Positions 1-5,260 of a stretch of 6,553 bases of DNA are shown here, piece by piece (within the stretch, counting starts at the first letter, position 1; every line of letters begins with the position of its first letter). Below the pieces are notes generated by a model that was not told where the DNA came from, did no database searches, and saw nothing but the letters and a program-made list of their open reading frames with translations. Source of the DNA: Candidatus Aminicenantota bacterium (GTDB taxonomy: Bacteria; Acidobacteriota; Aminicenantia; UBA2199); assembly GCA_023136725.1 (NCBI GenBank), contig JAGLQR010000101.1, forward strand, positions 1 to 6,553, given 5' to 3'. A program made the position numbers and the translations under genes.

Positions 1-299
1 TGGGAGTTGGATTTGTTGTAGGAGGATATTGCCCGGGAACTTCAGTAGTGGGCCTTGCAACTTTTAAACAGGATGCTATATTTTATATCCTTGGAAGTTT
101 ATTCGGAATGTTTGTCTTCGGTGAGACTGTTCCTCTGTTCAAGAAGTTTTTCTACAGCGGACATCTGGGTGACAGATTAATTATAAGTAAAGCAACGGGC
201 ATGACCATGGGGCAGATCGGCTTTATTATTATTATCGTTGCTCTTCTGGGTTTTATCGGTGCAGAAAAACTTGAAAAGAAATTCGGAGAAAAGGAATAA
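1..299 (+). CDS. YeeE/YedE-family sulfur-compound transporter, C-terminal part (5' end outside window)
   Basis: The reading frame is open from nt 3 and ends at TAA 297-299, leaving 98 visible residues. It opens with a GGYCPGTS motif (Cys codon at 30-32), the small-residue/Cys/Pro signature of the YeeE/YedE family, whose characterised members (TsuA) carry thiosulfate through the inner membrane using conserved cysteines. Two further hydrophobic stretches follow: one roughly residues 25-42 after the motif, and an Ile-rich helix near the C-terminus ending GAEKLEKKFGEKE. A charged cytoplasmic tail after the last helix is usual for the family. The length and helix count fit the last third of a single-domain (half-size, DUF6691-like) member. 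The RBS of the next gene lies inside its last codons, so the two genes are co-transcribed. The family call is from recognised motifs; thiosulfate as substrate is inferred and another sulfur species is possible. Confidence 0.85.
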   Translation, partial: GVGFVVGGYCPGTSVVGLATFKQDAIFYILGSLFGMFVFGETVPLFKKFFYSGHLGDRLIISKATGMTMGQIGFIIIIVALLGFIGAEKLEKKFGEKE

Positions 300-303
300 T
301 AAA

Positions 304-930
304 ATGAAAATAATAAATAAGCAGCTCGGATTTACCATTGCGATCATACTCGGAATTATCATGGTCTTTCTTCCGGGATCTGATAAATCAAAATTCCATT
401 TTGACCCGGAAACATTATCTTCGGTTATTTTAAGTAATGAAGATCAGATCTCTCCTGAGACGCTTTCAGAGTGGGTAGTGGAGGAAAGGAAAGATTACAG
501 GTTGATCGACATCCGCAATGAACAGGAATTCAATGAAGGAAATATAAAGACATCAGAGAATATACCTTTAAAAGATCTCTTATCAAAAGATACACTTGAT
601 GACCTTTCTCAGGATCAAAAGATGATCATCCTGTATTCAAACGGGAACTCTCATGCATCCCAGGCATGGCTGATATTGAATTCGACAGGACTTGATTCAT
701 ATATACTTGAAGGCGGAATGAACTACTGGAATAAAAACATTCTCAATCCTGCCCCTCCCTCAGGAGAAGTATCGGATGATGAAATATTGATATACAAAAC
801 CAAAGCTGCAGTTGCAGGGTACCTTGGTGGAGGATCGGGTATAGCTTCCGGATCCGGAACAACACCTGTTGTAAAGAAAAAATTTAAAAAAAGACCGAAA
901 AAAAAGAAAAAGAAACTCGAAGGCTGTTAA
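304..930 (+). CDS. Membrane-anchored rhodanese-like protein lacking the catalytic cysteine
   Basis: This encodes 208 residues from ATG 304. The start is chosen because GGAGAAAAGGA (286-296) sits about 8 nt upstream and a hydrophobic anchor follows at once (residues 8-23); an in-frame TTG at 238 would overlap the transporter gene deeply and spoil the N-terminus. A rhodanese-like domain spans about residues 47-147: LIDIRNEQEF (67-76), the loop ILYSNGNSHASQAW (109-122) and the ILEGGMNYW strand/helix (134-142). In active rhodaneses this loop begins with the sulfur-accepting Cys; here it reads Tyr-Ser and holds no Cys. The only cysteine in the protein is its last residue, 208. The tail is Gly/Ser-rich (172-187) and then lysine-rich (191-204). 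With the N-terminal anchor the domain probably faces the periplasm. The gap to the transporter gene is 4 nt, suggesting a partner in sulfur uptake by binding rather than sulfurtransfer. Fold and context are well supported; the role is not known. Confidence 0.85.
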   Translation: MKIINKQLGFTIAIILGIIMVFLPGSDKSKFHFDPETLSSVILSNEDQISPETLSEWVVEERKDYRLIDIRNEQEFNEGNIKTSENIPLKDLLSKDTLDDLSQDQKMIILYSNGNSHASQAWLILNSTGLDSYILEGGMNYWNKNILNPAPPSGEVSDDEILIYKTKAAVAGYLGGGSGIASGSGTTPVVKKKFKKRPKKKKKKLEGC

Positions 931-933
931 GTA

Positions 934-954
934 CGAAATAAAATTTCGATTTTG
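934..954 (+). terminator. Possible weak intrinsic terminator after the rhodanese-like gene
   Basis: Directly after the TAA stop, CGAAAT (934-939) and ATTTCG (943-948) form a 6-bp stem with a 3-nt AAA loop, followed by ATTTTG. The stem is AT-rich and the T-run is short, so termination would be partial at best. It lies just upstream of a promoter-like sequence for the next gene. Confidence 0.3.
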
Positions 955-979
955 TAATTTATCTTACAGACCATATCAT
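952..979 (+). promoter_or_regulatory. Candidate sigma-70-type promoter of the DUF6789-type gene
   Basis: TTGTAA (952-957) and TATCAT (974-979) are separated by 16 nt, matching 4 of 6 and 5 of 6 consensus positions. Transcription would start near 986, giving a leader of about 33 nt that holds the AAGGAGGA RBS (1007-1014). It is the best match by eye in the 88-nt gap and would make the downstream gene a separate unit from the transporter operon. Confidence 0.4.
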
Positions 980-1018
980 AAAATCAGATTATTATGCCTC
1001 CAGACAAAGGAGGATTTA

Positions 1019-1450
1019 ATGAAAAAAGTTAATTTAAAAAATGTTTTGGTTTCAGGTATTGTTGCTACGGCGGCAATGACAATGTTAATGCTGGTTGCAC
1101 CAATGATGGGAATGCCCAAGATGAATTTAGGCAAAATGCTCGGTAGTGTAATGGGTAACAATGAGGTTCTTGGTTGGATGGCTCATTTTATGATCGGTCT
1201 TGTACTTGCATTTGGTTATGCTGCAGTATTTTACAAAAAATTCAGTTCGAAAGGATGGCTGAATGGAATTCTCTACTCTATAATTCCGTTCCTGGCAGCT
1301 CAGTTAATGGTTATGCCTATGATGATGGTAATGAAGGGTATGAGTTTTACTTCAGGGATCTTTTCAGGCTCATTTATAATGGCAATGGGAAGCTTTATGG
1401 GTCACATTGTCTTTGGTTTTGTTTTAGGGACTATTTACAAAAATAGTTGA
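1019..1450 (+). CDS. Small methionine-rich four-helix membrane protein, DUF6789-like
   Basis: This encodes 143 residues from ATG 1019, with a strong RBS AAGGAGGA at 1007-1014. Hydrophobic segments at about 10-30, 51-70, 82-103 and 113-138 predict four membrane helices and almost no soluble part. Features typical of the DUF6789 family as I recall it are the opening GIVATAAMT (13-21), the GMPKMNLGKMLG segment (31-42), a helix with Gly-Trp-Met-Ala-His-Phe (52-57), and a late Gly-His-Ile-Val-Phe-Gly (128-133). About 22 of 143 residues are methionine, several in clusters (MPMMMVM, 98-104), and two histidines lie in or beside helices, so metal binding or a redox-related role is imaginable. No function is established for the family. 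It lies between the sulfur transporter operon and a convergent Crp/Fnr regulator, with its own probable promoter. Translation and membrane nature are near certain; the family name is less so. Confidence 0.85.
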   Translation: MKKVNLKNVLVSGIVATAAMTMLMLVAPMMGMPKMNLGKMLGSVMGNNEVLGWMAHFMIGLVLAFGYAAVFYKKFSSKGWLNGILYSIIPFLAAQLMVMPMMMVMKGMSFTSGIFSGSFIMAMGSFMGHIVFGFVLGTIYKNS

Positions 1451-1480
1451 CTCCTCCTATGTTTACAGGAGAAAAACCTG

Positions 1481-1500
1481 TGCCGGGCTTCGGCCCGGTA
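1481..1500 (-). terminator. C(UUCG)G-type hairpin between convergent genes, probable terminator of the Crp/Fnr gene
   Basis: CCGGGC (1483-1488) pairs perfectly with GCCCGG (1493-1498) around a TTCG tetraloop, and a G-T plus a T-A pair extend it to 1481-1500. Read on the minus strand, it begins 6 nt after the regulator's stop codon and is followed by CAGG and then TTTTT, which fits an intrinsic terminator with the T-run displaced by 4 nt. Read on the plus strand it has the extra-stable UUCG loop but no T-run, so it would act mainly as a 3'-end barrier for the DUF6789-type mRNA. Confidence 0.6.
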
Positions 1501-1506
1501 TGGGCG

Positions 1507-2223
1507 TTAACCTTCCGAAAGTTCCTTCAACTTTTCAAAATTTTCGATAATTATTTTCTTTCTCTCGGAATTAATCAATTTTTGTTCCTTTAATTTATTC
1601 AATGCAAGTGTTGTCGACTCTCTCGTAGCCCCAATCATTGATGCAATATCATTGTGAGTTAATGTAAGGTTGATCAGAATGCTTTCCTTATAATCAACTC
1701 CGAATTTTTGATTCAGTTTAAGTAATAAGGATACGATCCTGCCGTAAACAGGTTTAAAGGTCAACTCTTCTATCAGCATCTCAAGCTCGAGTACCTTTGT
1801 GCCGAGCAGCCTGTTAAGTTTTATCATTATTGACGGCTTGCTTTCAATAAATTTGAAGAATTGGTCCTTGCTGATATAGCAAACAAGAGTTTCACTGAGT
1901 GATTCAGCATATTCACTATTTATATTCTCTTTCAATTGAGACAAACTACCAAATACTTCATTCTCTTTCAGGATCGCATAAACCATCTCTTTGCCTGTCA
2001 TATCTATCTTTAAAAGCTTAACTTTCCCCTTCTTCAGAAAGAATATCTTGTCATGATCTCTCTCTCCGAAATATATGGTTTCTCCCTTATTGAAAGTTTT
2101 CATTCTAGAGTTCCTGTCCAGGAACATCATTTCATCCATTGTTAAACCGGAAAAAATATTTACCTTCTTCAGATACCACACTTTGTCCTTCACAATCGGG
2201 AAATTCACATTACGATTAGTCAT
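1507..2223 (-). CDS. Crp/Fnr-family transcriptional regulator
   Basis: This encodes 238 residues from ATG 2221-2223. The RBS is weak (AAAAAGAT only), but the N-terminus (WYLKKVNIFSGLTMDEM, 16-32) is the usual family opening, so the start is accepted. A cyclic-nucleotide-binding-type beta-roll spans about 24-128 (GETIYFGERDHDKIFFLKKG at 47-66), the dimerisation helix about 130-155, and a Crp-type helix-turn-helix 186-217 with recognition helix TRESTTLALNKLKEQKLI (200-217). Relative to E. coli CRP the Arg and Glu of the recognition helix are kept (Arg201, Glu202) but the third DNA-reading Arg is Leu206. The cAMP phosphate-binding cassette is absent: the CRP 'GEL' is Gly-Ser-Leu (92-94), and no Arg-Ser pair is seen near 102-108. 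There is one cysteine (115), so no Fnr iron-sulfur cluster. The effector is therefore unknown. Target genes probably include its own promoter and perhaps the neighbouring sulfur genes, by proximity only. Confidence 0.93.
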   Translation of the reverse strand: MTNRNVNFPIVKDKVWYLKKVNIFSGLTMDEMMFLDRNSRMKTFNKGETIYFGERDHDKIFFLKKGKVKLLKIDMTGKEMVYAILKENEVFGSLSQLKENINSEYAESLSETLVCYISKDQFFKFIESKPSIMIKLNRLLGTKVLELEMLIEELTFKPVYGRIVSLLLKLNQKFGVDYKESILINLTLTHNDIASMIGATRESTTLALNKLKEQKLINSERKKIIIENFEKLKELSEG

Positions 2224-2282
2224 ATTATCTTTTTACATAATTATCATATGAGAATTTATTTTTCAACATGAAACATTTTATA

Positions 2283-2305
2283 TGATTTGCATACAATTCA
2301 AATCA
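2283..2305. promoter_or_regulatory. 23-bp dyad upstream of the Crp/Fnr gene, candidate operator
   Basis: TGATTTG (2283-2289) and CAAATCA (2299-2305) are exact inverted arms separated by 9 nt. The dyad lies 60-82 bp upstream of the regulator's ATG. On the minus strand it overlaps a possible -35 (TTGAAT, 2296-2301) paired with a poorly spaced TAAAAT (15 nt). Crp/Fnr dimers bind two-fold symmetric sites of about this size and commonly regulate themselves. The arms resemble neither the CRP (TGTGA) nor the Fnr (TTGAT) half-site exactly, consistent with the altered recognition helix. Binding is inferred. Confidence 0.4.
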
Positions 2306-2342
2306 GGCTCTCGCCATCATCCACTTCACTCCCGCTCCAAAT

Positions 2343-2419
2343 AGGGGGACGGTGCTTGACATTTTGACATTTTAATTTGTGAGAATGAAAAATGTCAAAA
2401 TGTCAAGCACCGTCCCCCT
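2343..2419. repeat. Perfect 31-bp inverted repeat, REP/MITE-like palindromic element
   Basis: The arms 2343-2373 and 2389-2419 are exact reverse complements without a mismatch, around a 15-nt AT-rich loop (2374-2388). Each arm has a GC-rich outer part, GGGGGACGGTGC (2344-2355), and an inner part made of two adjacent copies of TGACATTT (2357-2364 and 2365-2372). It is non-coding and lies between the divergent regulator and BNR genes. The outer GGGGACGG-type ends resemble palindromes that I recall as dispersed repeats in several bacterial genomes and that can be associated with REP-associated tyrosine (Y1) transposases. No transposase is present here, so this would be a non-autonomous copy. There is no T-run on either side, so it is not a convincing terminator, though transcripts would fold into a very stable hairpin. 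Confidence 0.93.
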
Positions 2420-2464
2420 GCAAATAATGGTTCATTACGGAAAAAACCACTCCGGATTTAATAC

Positions 2465-2511
2465 AAAAAATTTTAATTTTTATTGAATAGAAAAAGTGCA
2501 GAGAGTAGAAT
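2465..2511 (+). promoter_or_regulatory. Candidate sigma-70 promoter with A/T-rich upstream tract for the BNR-repeat gene
   Basis: TTGAAT (2483-2488) and TAGAAT (2506-2511) are separated by exactly 17 nt, matching 4 of 6 and 5 of 6 consensus positions. Immediately upstream, an A6-T4-AA-T5 tract (2465-2481) resembles an UP element. Transcription would start near 2518, about 26 nt before the GTG start, leaving room for the RBS at 2529-2536. This placement rules out the upstream in-frame GTG at 2496 as the start. Confidence 0.55.
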
Positions 2512-2528
2512 TTAATCAAGTAAATATC

Positions 2529-2536
2529 AGAGGAGG
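2529..2536 (+). promoter_or_regulatory. Ribosome binding site that fixes the GTG start of the BNR gene
   Basis: AGAGGAGG lies 7 nt before GTG 2544. The alternative in-frame GTG 2496 has no such sequence upstream, lies inside the predicted promoter, and would put 16 polar residues in front of the export signal. Confidence 0.8.
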
Positions 2537-2543
2537 TGTCATT

Positions 2544-5192
2544 GTGATCCATAAATCATGTAAAAGTTTTTTAATCATTATTATAATAATTTTTTCAGCC
2601 ACATTATTCCTGCATCCGGGAAATAAAGTTGTTAAAAATACCGACCCCGGACTCAGATTGAAGTGGTATGCAAATCATGTAGCTATGAAAAAAAATTCCA
2701 TGTTCAAAAATCTTCCCTGGCAGTTCCTGGGTCCGATCAATGTCAGCGGGAGAATGACCGATGTAGAGGTCGTTCAGCCTAAAGGAAAGAATTATACAAT
2801 CTACATTGCCGGTGCATCCGGTGGAGTATGGAAGACAGAGAATGAGGGAACAACATGGGACCCTGTTTTTGAGAACAAAGCCTCCACATCAATAGGCGAT
2901 ATTGCTATCGCCCCCTCTGATCAGGAGACCATCTGGGTAGGTACCGGAGAAGCAAATATTTACAGGAGTTCACAAACCGGAGCAGGGATATATAAATCTG
3001 CTGACGGCGGTAAAACATGGAAACACATGGGGCTTACCGATACAAATACTATCTCGAGGATCATCGTCCATCCAAAAAACCCTGATATTGTTTATGTCGC
3101 AGCTTCAGGACATGAGTGGACAGACAACACTATAAGAGGCCTTTACAAAACAATTGATGGTGGAAAACATTGGCGCAATATCAAATATATAAACGGCAGA
3201 ACAGGGGCCATTGATCTCGTGATGGACCCTTCCGATCCTGATACTCTCTATGTTTCATTCTGGCAGAGAATAAGGCGGAAATGGAATGACCCCAGGATCG
3301 AGAAGGGATACAAATGGACTGGGATCTACCGGACTGACAACGGAGGAAGAGATTGGACTCCCGTAAATAAAGGCCTTCCCGAAGCAAAATACAGGGGAAG
3401 GATCGGTATCGATCTCTGCAGATCAAAACCGAATGTTATATATGCATTTGTGGATAATTATGAAATAGCCGGTGAGTGGGAAGAGGGAGAGATCGATTCT
3501 TACGGAAGACCAAAGGGAGGTAAAATAAAGGGTGCTACTTTATACAGAAGTGATGATAAAGGAAACTCCTGGAGACAAGTAAGTGAAAATAATAAATTTA
3601 TGGAAAATCTCTCAAATACTTATGGTTGGGTTTTCGGGCAAGTTCGTGTAGATCCGAATAATGAAAATAAGGTTTATGTTATGGGGATTTCTTTGAATGT
3701 CTCTGAAAACGGAGGAAAAACATTCAAACGTCTCCGGGGAATGCACGCAGATCATCACGGCCTCTGGATAGACCCTGATAATTCCAATTATCTTGTCAAT
3801 GCAAATGACGGGGGACTGGCAATTTCTTATGATGGCGGGAAAAAATTCAGAACATTCCCGGACAACCTCCCGTTAGTACAATTTTTCAATGTAATGTACG
3901 ATATGGGAAATCCTTTCCGGGTTTATGGCTCGATACAGGATCACGGAAGTTTTAAAACTTTCGTAGATCTCAGCAAAGGAAGATTCAACATCCCTGCTCA
4001 GAAATGGGATTATGCACCGGGAGGGGAAGGCAGTAATCATGCAATAGATCCTACCGACACTAATACTGTATATTCTGCAGGATTCTACGGGACACTTATG
4101 AGGACTGATATAAAAAACGATATAACCAAGATCATAGTTCCACGTCCGAAAAAAGGTGAAGCAAAGTATAGAGGACAATGGATGGCCCCCTTCATTCTGT
4201 CTCCACATGATCCGAAAGTGATATATCATGGGATGAATTATCTCTTCAGATCGAAAGACCGTGGCGAGACCTGGGAAAAGATCAGCCCTGATCTGTCATA
4301 CAACAAAACTTCCATGAAAGGTGATATCCCCTACCAGACCTTATTCGCAATTTCCGAATCGCCTCTGCAGTCAGGATTGATCTATGCAGGAACCGATGAC
4401 GGAAGAGCCTGGTTAACCATGGACAACGGGAAGAAATGGAAGAACATCACAGGAAAACTCCCTTACAGGAAATGGATATCAAGGATAATAGCCTCCCGGT
4501 ATGACCTCGCTACAGTCTATCTGACCCAGAATGGGAAACGGAATGATGATTTCACTCCATACATCTGGAGATCAACAAATTTCGGGAAGACCTGGGAAAG
4601 TATCGTTTCAAATATCCCGACCGGGCCGGTGAATGTTATAAGAGAAGACCCTTCCGACAGGAATATCCTGTATGCCGGAACAGATTTTGGTGTTTATGTC
4701 TCCCTTAATATGGGAAAGGAATGGCATGCTCTCATGAAAGAGATGCCTACAACTTACGTACAGGATCTGGTGATCCATCCAAAGGAAGATATCTTAATTG
4801 CAGCCACCCATGGCAGAGGAATGTATGCCCTGGATGTCAGATATATTCAGGAGATAGCGAAATTGGGATTTAACAAAGGGCTCCATTTGTTCAATCCGGA
4901 ATGTGCAAAGCTTCCTAAATGGAGGATGTGGTATTGGGCAGGAACAAAACCGGGAAATTTCGGATTCTGGCTGAATGAAGAAGCAAAAGTGAAAATTGAG
5001 ATATCAGGGCCTGAAGGAAAAGTTGTCAGGACCATTAAATCAACCGGGGCAAAGGGATTCAATTTTGTTAAATGGAATCTGAAACCGGATAATCCACAAA
5101 GGAGAAATCCTTTTGTTAAACCGGGAGAATATAAGATAGAGTTGACAGCAGGTGATCTTCACTCTACTAATGTAATTGAAGTAAAAAAATAA
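2544..5192 (+). CDS. Exported beta-propeller protein with BNR/Asp-box repeats (VPS10/sortilin-like, GH74-like fold) and C-terminal FlgD-like Ig domain
   Basis: This encodes 882 residues from GTG 2544. The N-terminus is an export signal: basic MIHKSCK, then a hydrophobic core with six isoleucines in a row (residues 10-23). About eleven Asp boxes of the S/T-x-D/N-x-G-x-x-W/F type end near residues 105, 159, 210, 271, 343, 394, 435, 577, 632, 684 and 727. Each marks a blade hairpin of one or two propellers, as in sortilin/VPS10 and GH74-like folds. Family hallmarks include GTGEANIYRSSQTG (133-146), a HADHHGLWIDP segment (401-411) and NDGGLAIS (421-428). Residues about 798-880 form a FlgD-type Ig-like domain (KVVRTI at 826-831, then KPGEYKIELTAG at 859-870). 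Such proteins are often auto-labelled glycosyl hydrolase or sialidase, but Asp boxes are structural and do not prove catalysis. No T9SS sorting domain is recognised. It probably works outside the cytoplasm in binding or degrading a polymer or protein; substrate unknown. Confidence 0.93.
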   Translation: MIHKSCKSFLIIIIIIFSATLFLHPGNKVVKNTDPGLRLKWYANHVAMKKNSMFKNLPWQFLGPINVSGRMTDVEVVQPKGKNYTIYIAGASGGVWKTENEGTTWDPVFENKASTSIGDIAIAPSDQETIWVGTGEANIYRSSQTGAGIYKSADGGKTWKHMGLTDTNTISRIIVHPKNPDIVYVAASGHEWTDNTIRGLYKTIDGGKHWRNIKYINGRTGAIDLVMDPSDPDTLYVSFWQRIRRKWNDPRIEKGYKWTGIYRTDNGGRDWTPVNKGLPEAKYRGRIGIDLCRSKPNVIYAFVDNYEIAGEWEEGEIDSYGRPKGGKIKGATLYRSDDKGNSWRQVSENNKFMENLSNTYGWVFGQVRVDPNNENKVYVMGISLNVSENGGKTFKRLRGMHADHHGLWIDPDNSNYLVNANDGGLAISYDGGKKFRTFPDNLPLVQFFNVMYDMGNPFRVYGSIQDHGSFKTFVDLSKGRFNIPAQKWDYAPGGEGSNHAIDPTDTNTVYSAGFYGTLMRTDIKNDITKIIVPRPKKGEAKYRGQWMAPFILSPHDPKVIYHGMNYLFRSKDRGETWEKISPDLSYNKTSMKGDIPYQTLFAISESPLQSGLIYAGTDDGRAWLTMDNGKKWKNITGKLPYRKWISRIIASRYDLATVYLTQNGKRNDDFTPYIWRSTNFGKTWESIVSNIPTGPVNVIREDPSDRNILYAGTDFGVYVSLNMGKEWHALMKEMPTTYVQDLVIHPKEDILIAATHGRGMYALDVRYIQEIAKLGFNKGLHLFNPECAKLPKWRMWYWAGTKPGNFGFWLNEEAKVKIEISGPEGKVVRTIKSTGAKGFNFVKWNLKPDNPQRRNPFVKPGEYKIELTAGDLHSTNVIEVKK

Positions 5193-5218
5193 ATCAGTGA
5201 ATTCTTACTTACAACAAA

Positions 5219-5249
5219 GGTGAGCGGAGAAAAAACTTCTCCGCTCACT
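5219..5249. terminator. Hairpin terminator shared by the converging BNR and PDZ genes
   Basis: A perfect 12-bp stem, GTGAGCGGAGAA (5220-5231) with TTCTCCGCTCAC (5237-5248), encloses a 5-nt loop and is extended by a G-T pair. It lies 27 nt after the BNR stop and about 12 nt after the PDZ stop on the other strand. On the minus strand it is followed by TTTGTTG, a short T-run; on the plus strand no T-run follows. Position and stability suggest a bidirectional terminator, stronger for the minus strand. Confidence 0.7.
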
Positions 5250-5260
5250 ATAAGTGGGGG

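Larger units (their letters stand above)
2224..2543. other. Gene-free interval between the divergent Crp/Fnr and BNR genes
   Basis: No credible gene is seen in these 320 nt. In order it holds the AT-rich leader and promoter zone of the regulator (2224-2282), the 23-bp dyad (2283-2305), a short GC-richer stretch (2306-2342) without recognised content, the long inverted repeat (2343-2419), a plain stretch (2420-2464), and the A/T tract, promoter and RBS of the BNR gene (2465-2543). Confidence 0.8.

Noticed and set aside
238..303. Longer TTG start for the rhodanese-like gene
   Set aside because: It would overlap the end of the transporter gene by 62 nt and add a charged segment before the membrane anchor; ATG 304 has a good RBS.
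2356..2369. TTGACA hexamers inside the inverted repeat as -35 boxes
   Set aside because: No acceptable -10 is found 16-18 nt downstream of either hexamer, and they are explained by the TGACATTT repeat unit.
2344..2418. Long inverted repeat as an intrinsic terminator
   Set aside because: It lies upstream of both flanking genes, which diverge from it, and no T-run follows either arm.
2496..2543. Longer start (GTG 2496) for the BNR-repeat gene
   Set aside because: No RBS precedes it, it lies within the predicted -35/-10 spacer, and it adds polar residues before the signal peptide; GTG 2544 has AGAGGAGG at ideal spacing.
3873..4229. Minus-strand open frames (also 3181-3426 and 4847-5062) inside the BNR gene
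   Set aside because: They are antisense shadows without RBS or recognisable domains, lying within a continuous, well-conserved repeat protein.
2544..5192. Calling the BNR protein a sialidase
   Set aside because: Asp boxes are shared by many propellers; I see no sialidase Arg triad or FRIP-type motif that would support catalysis.
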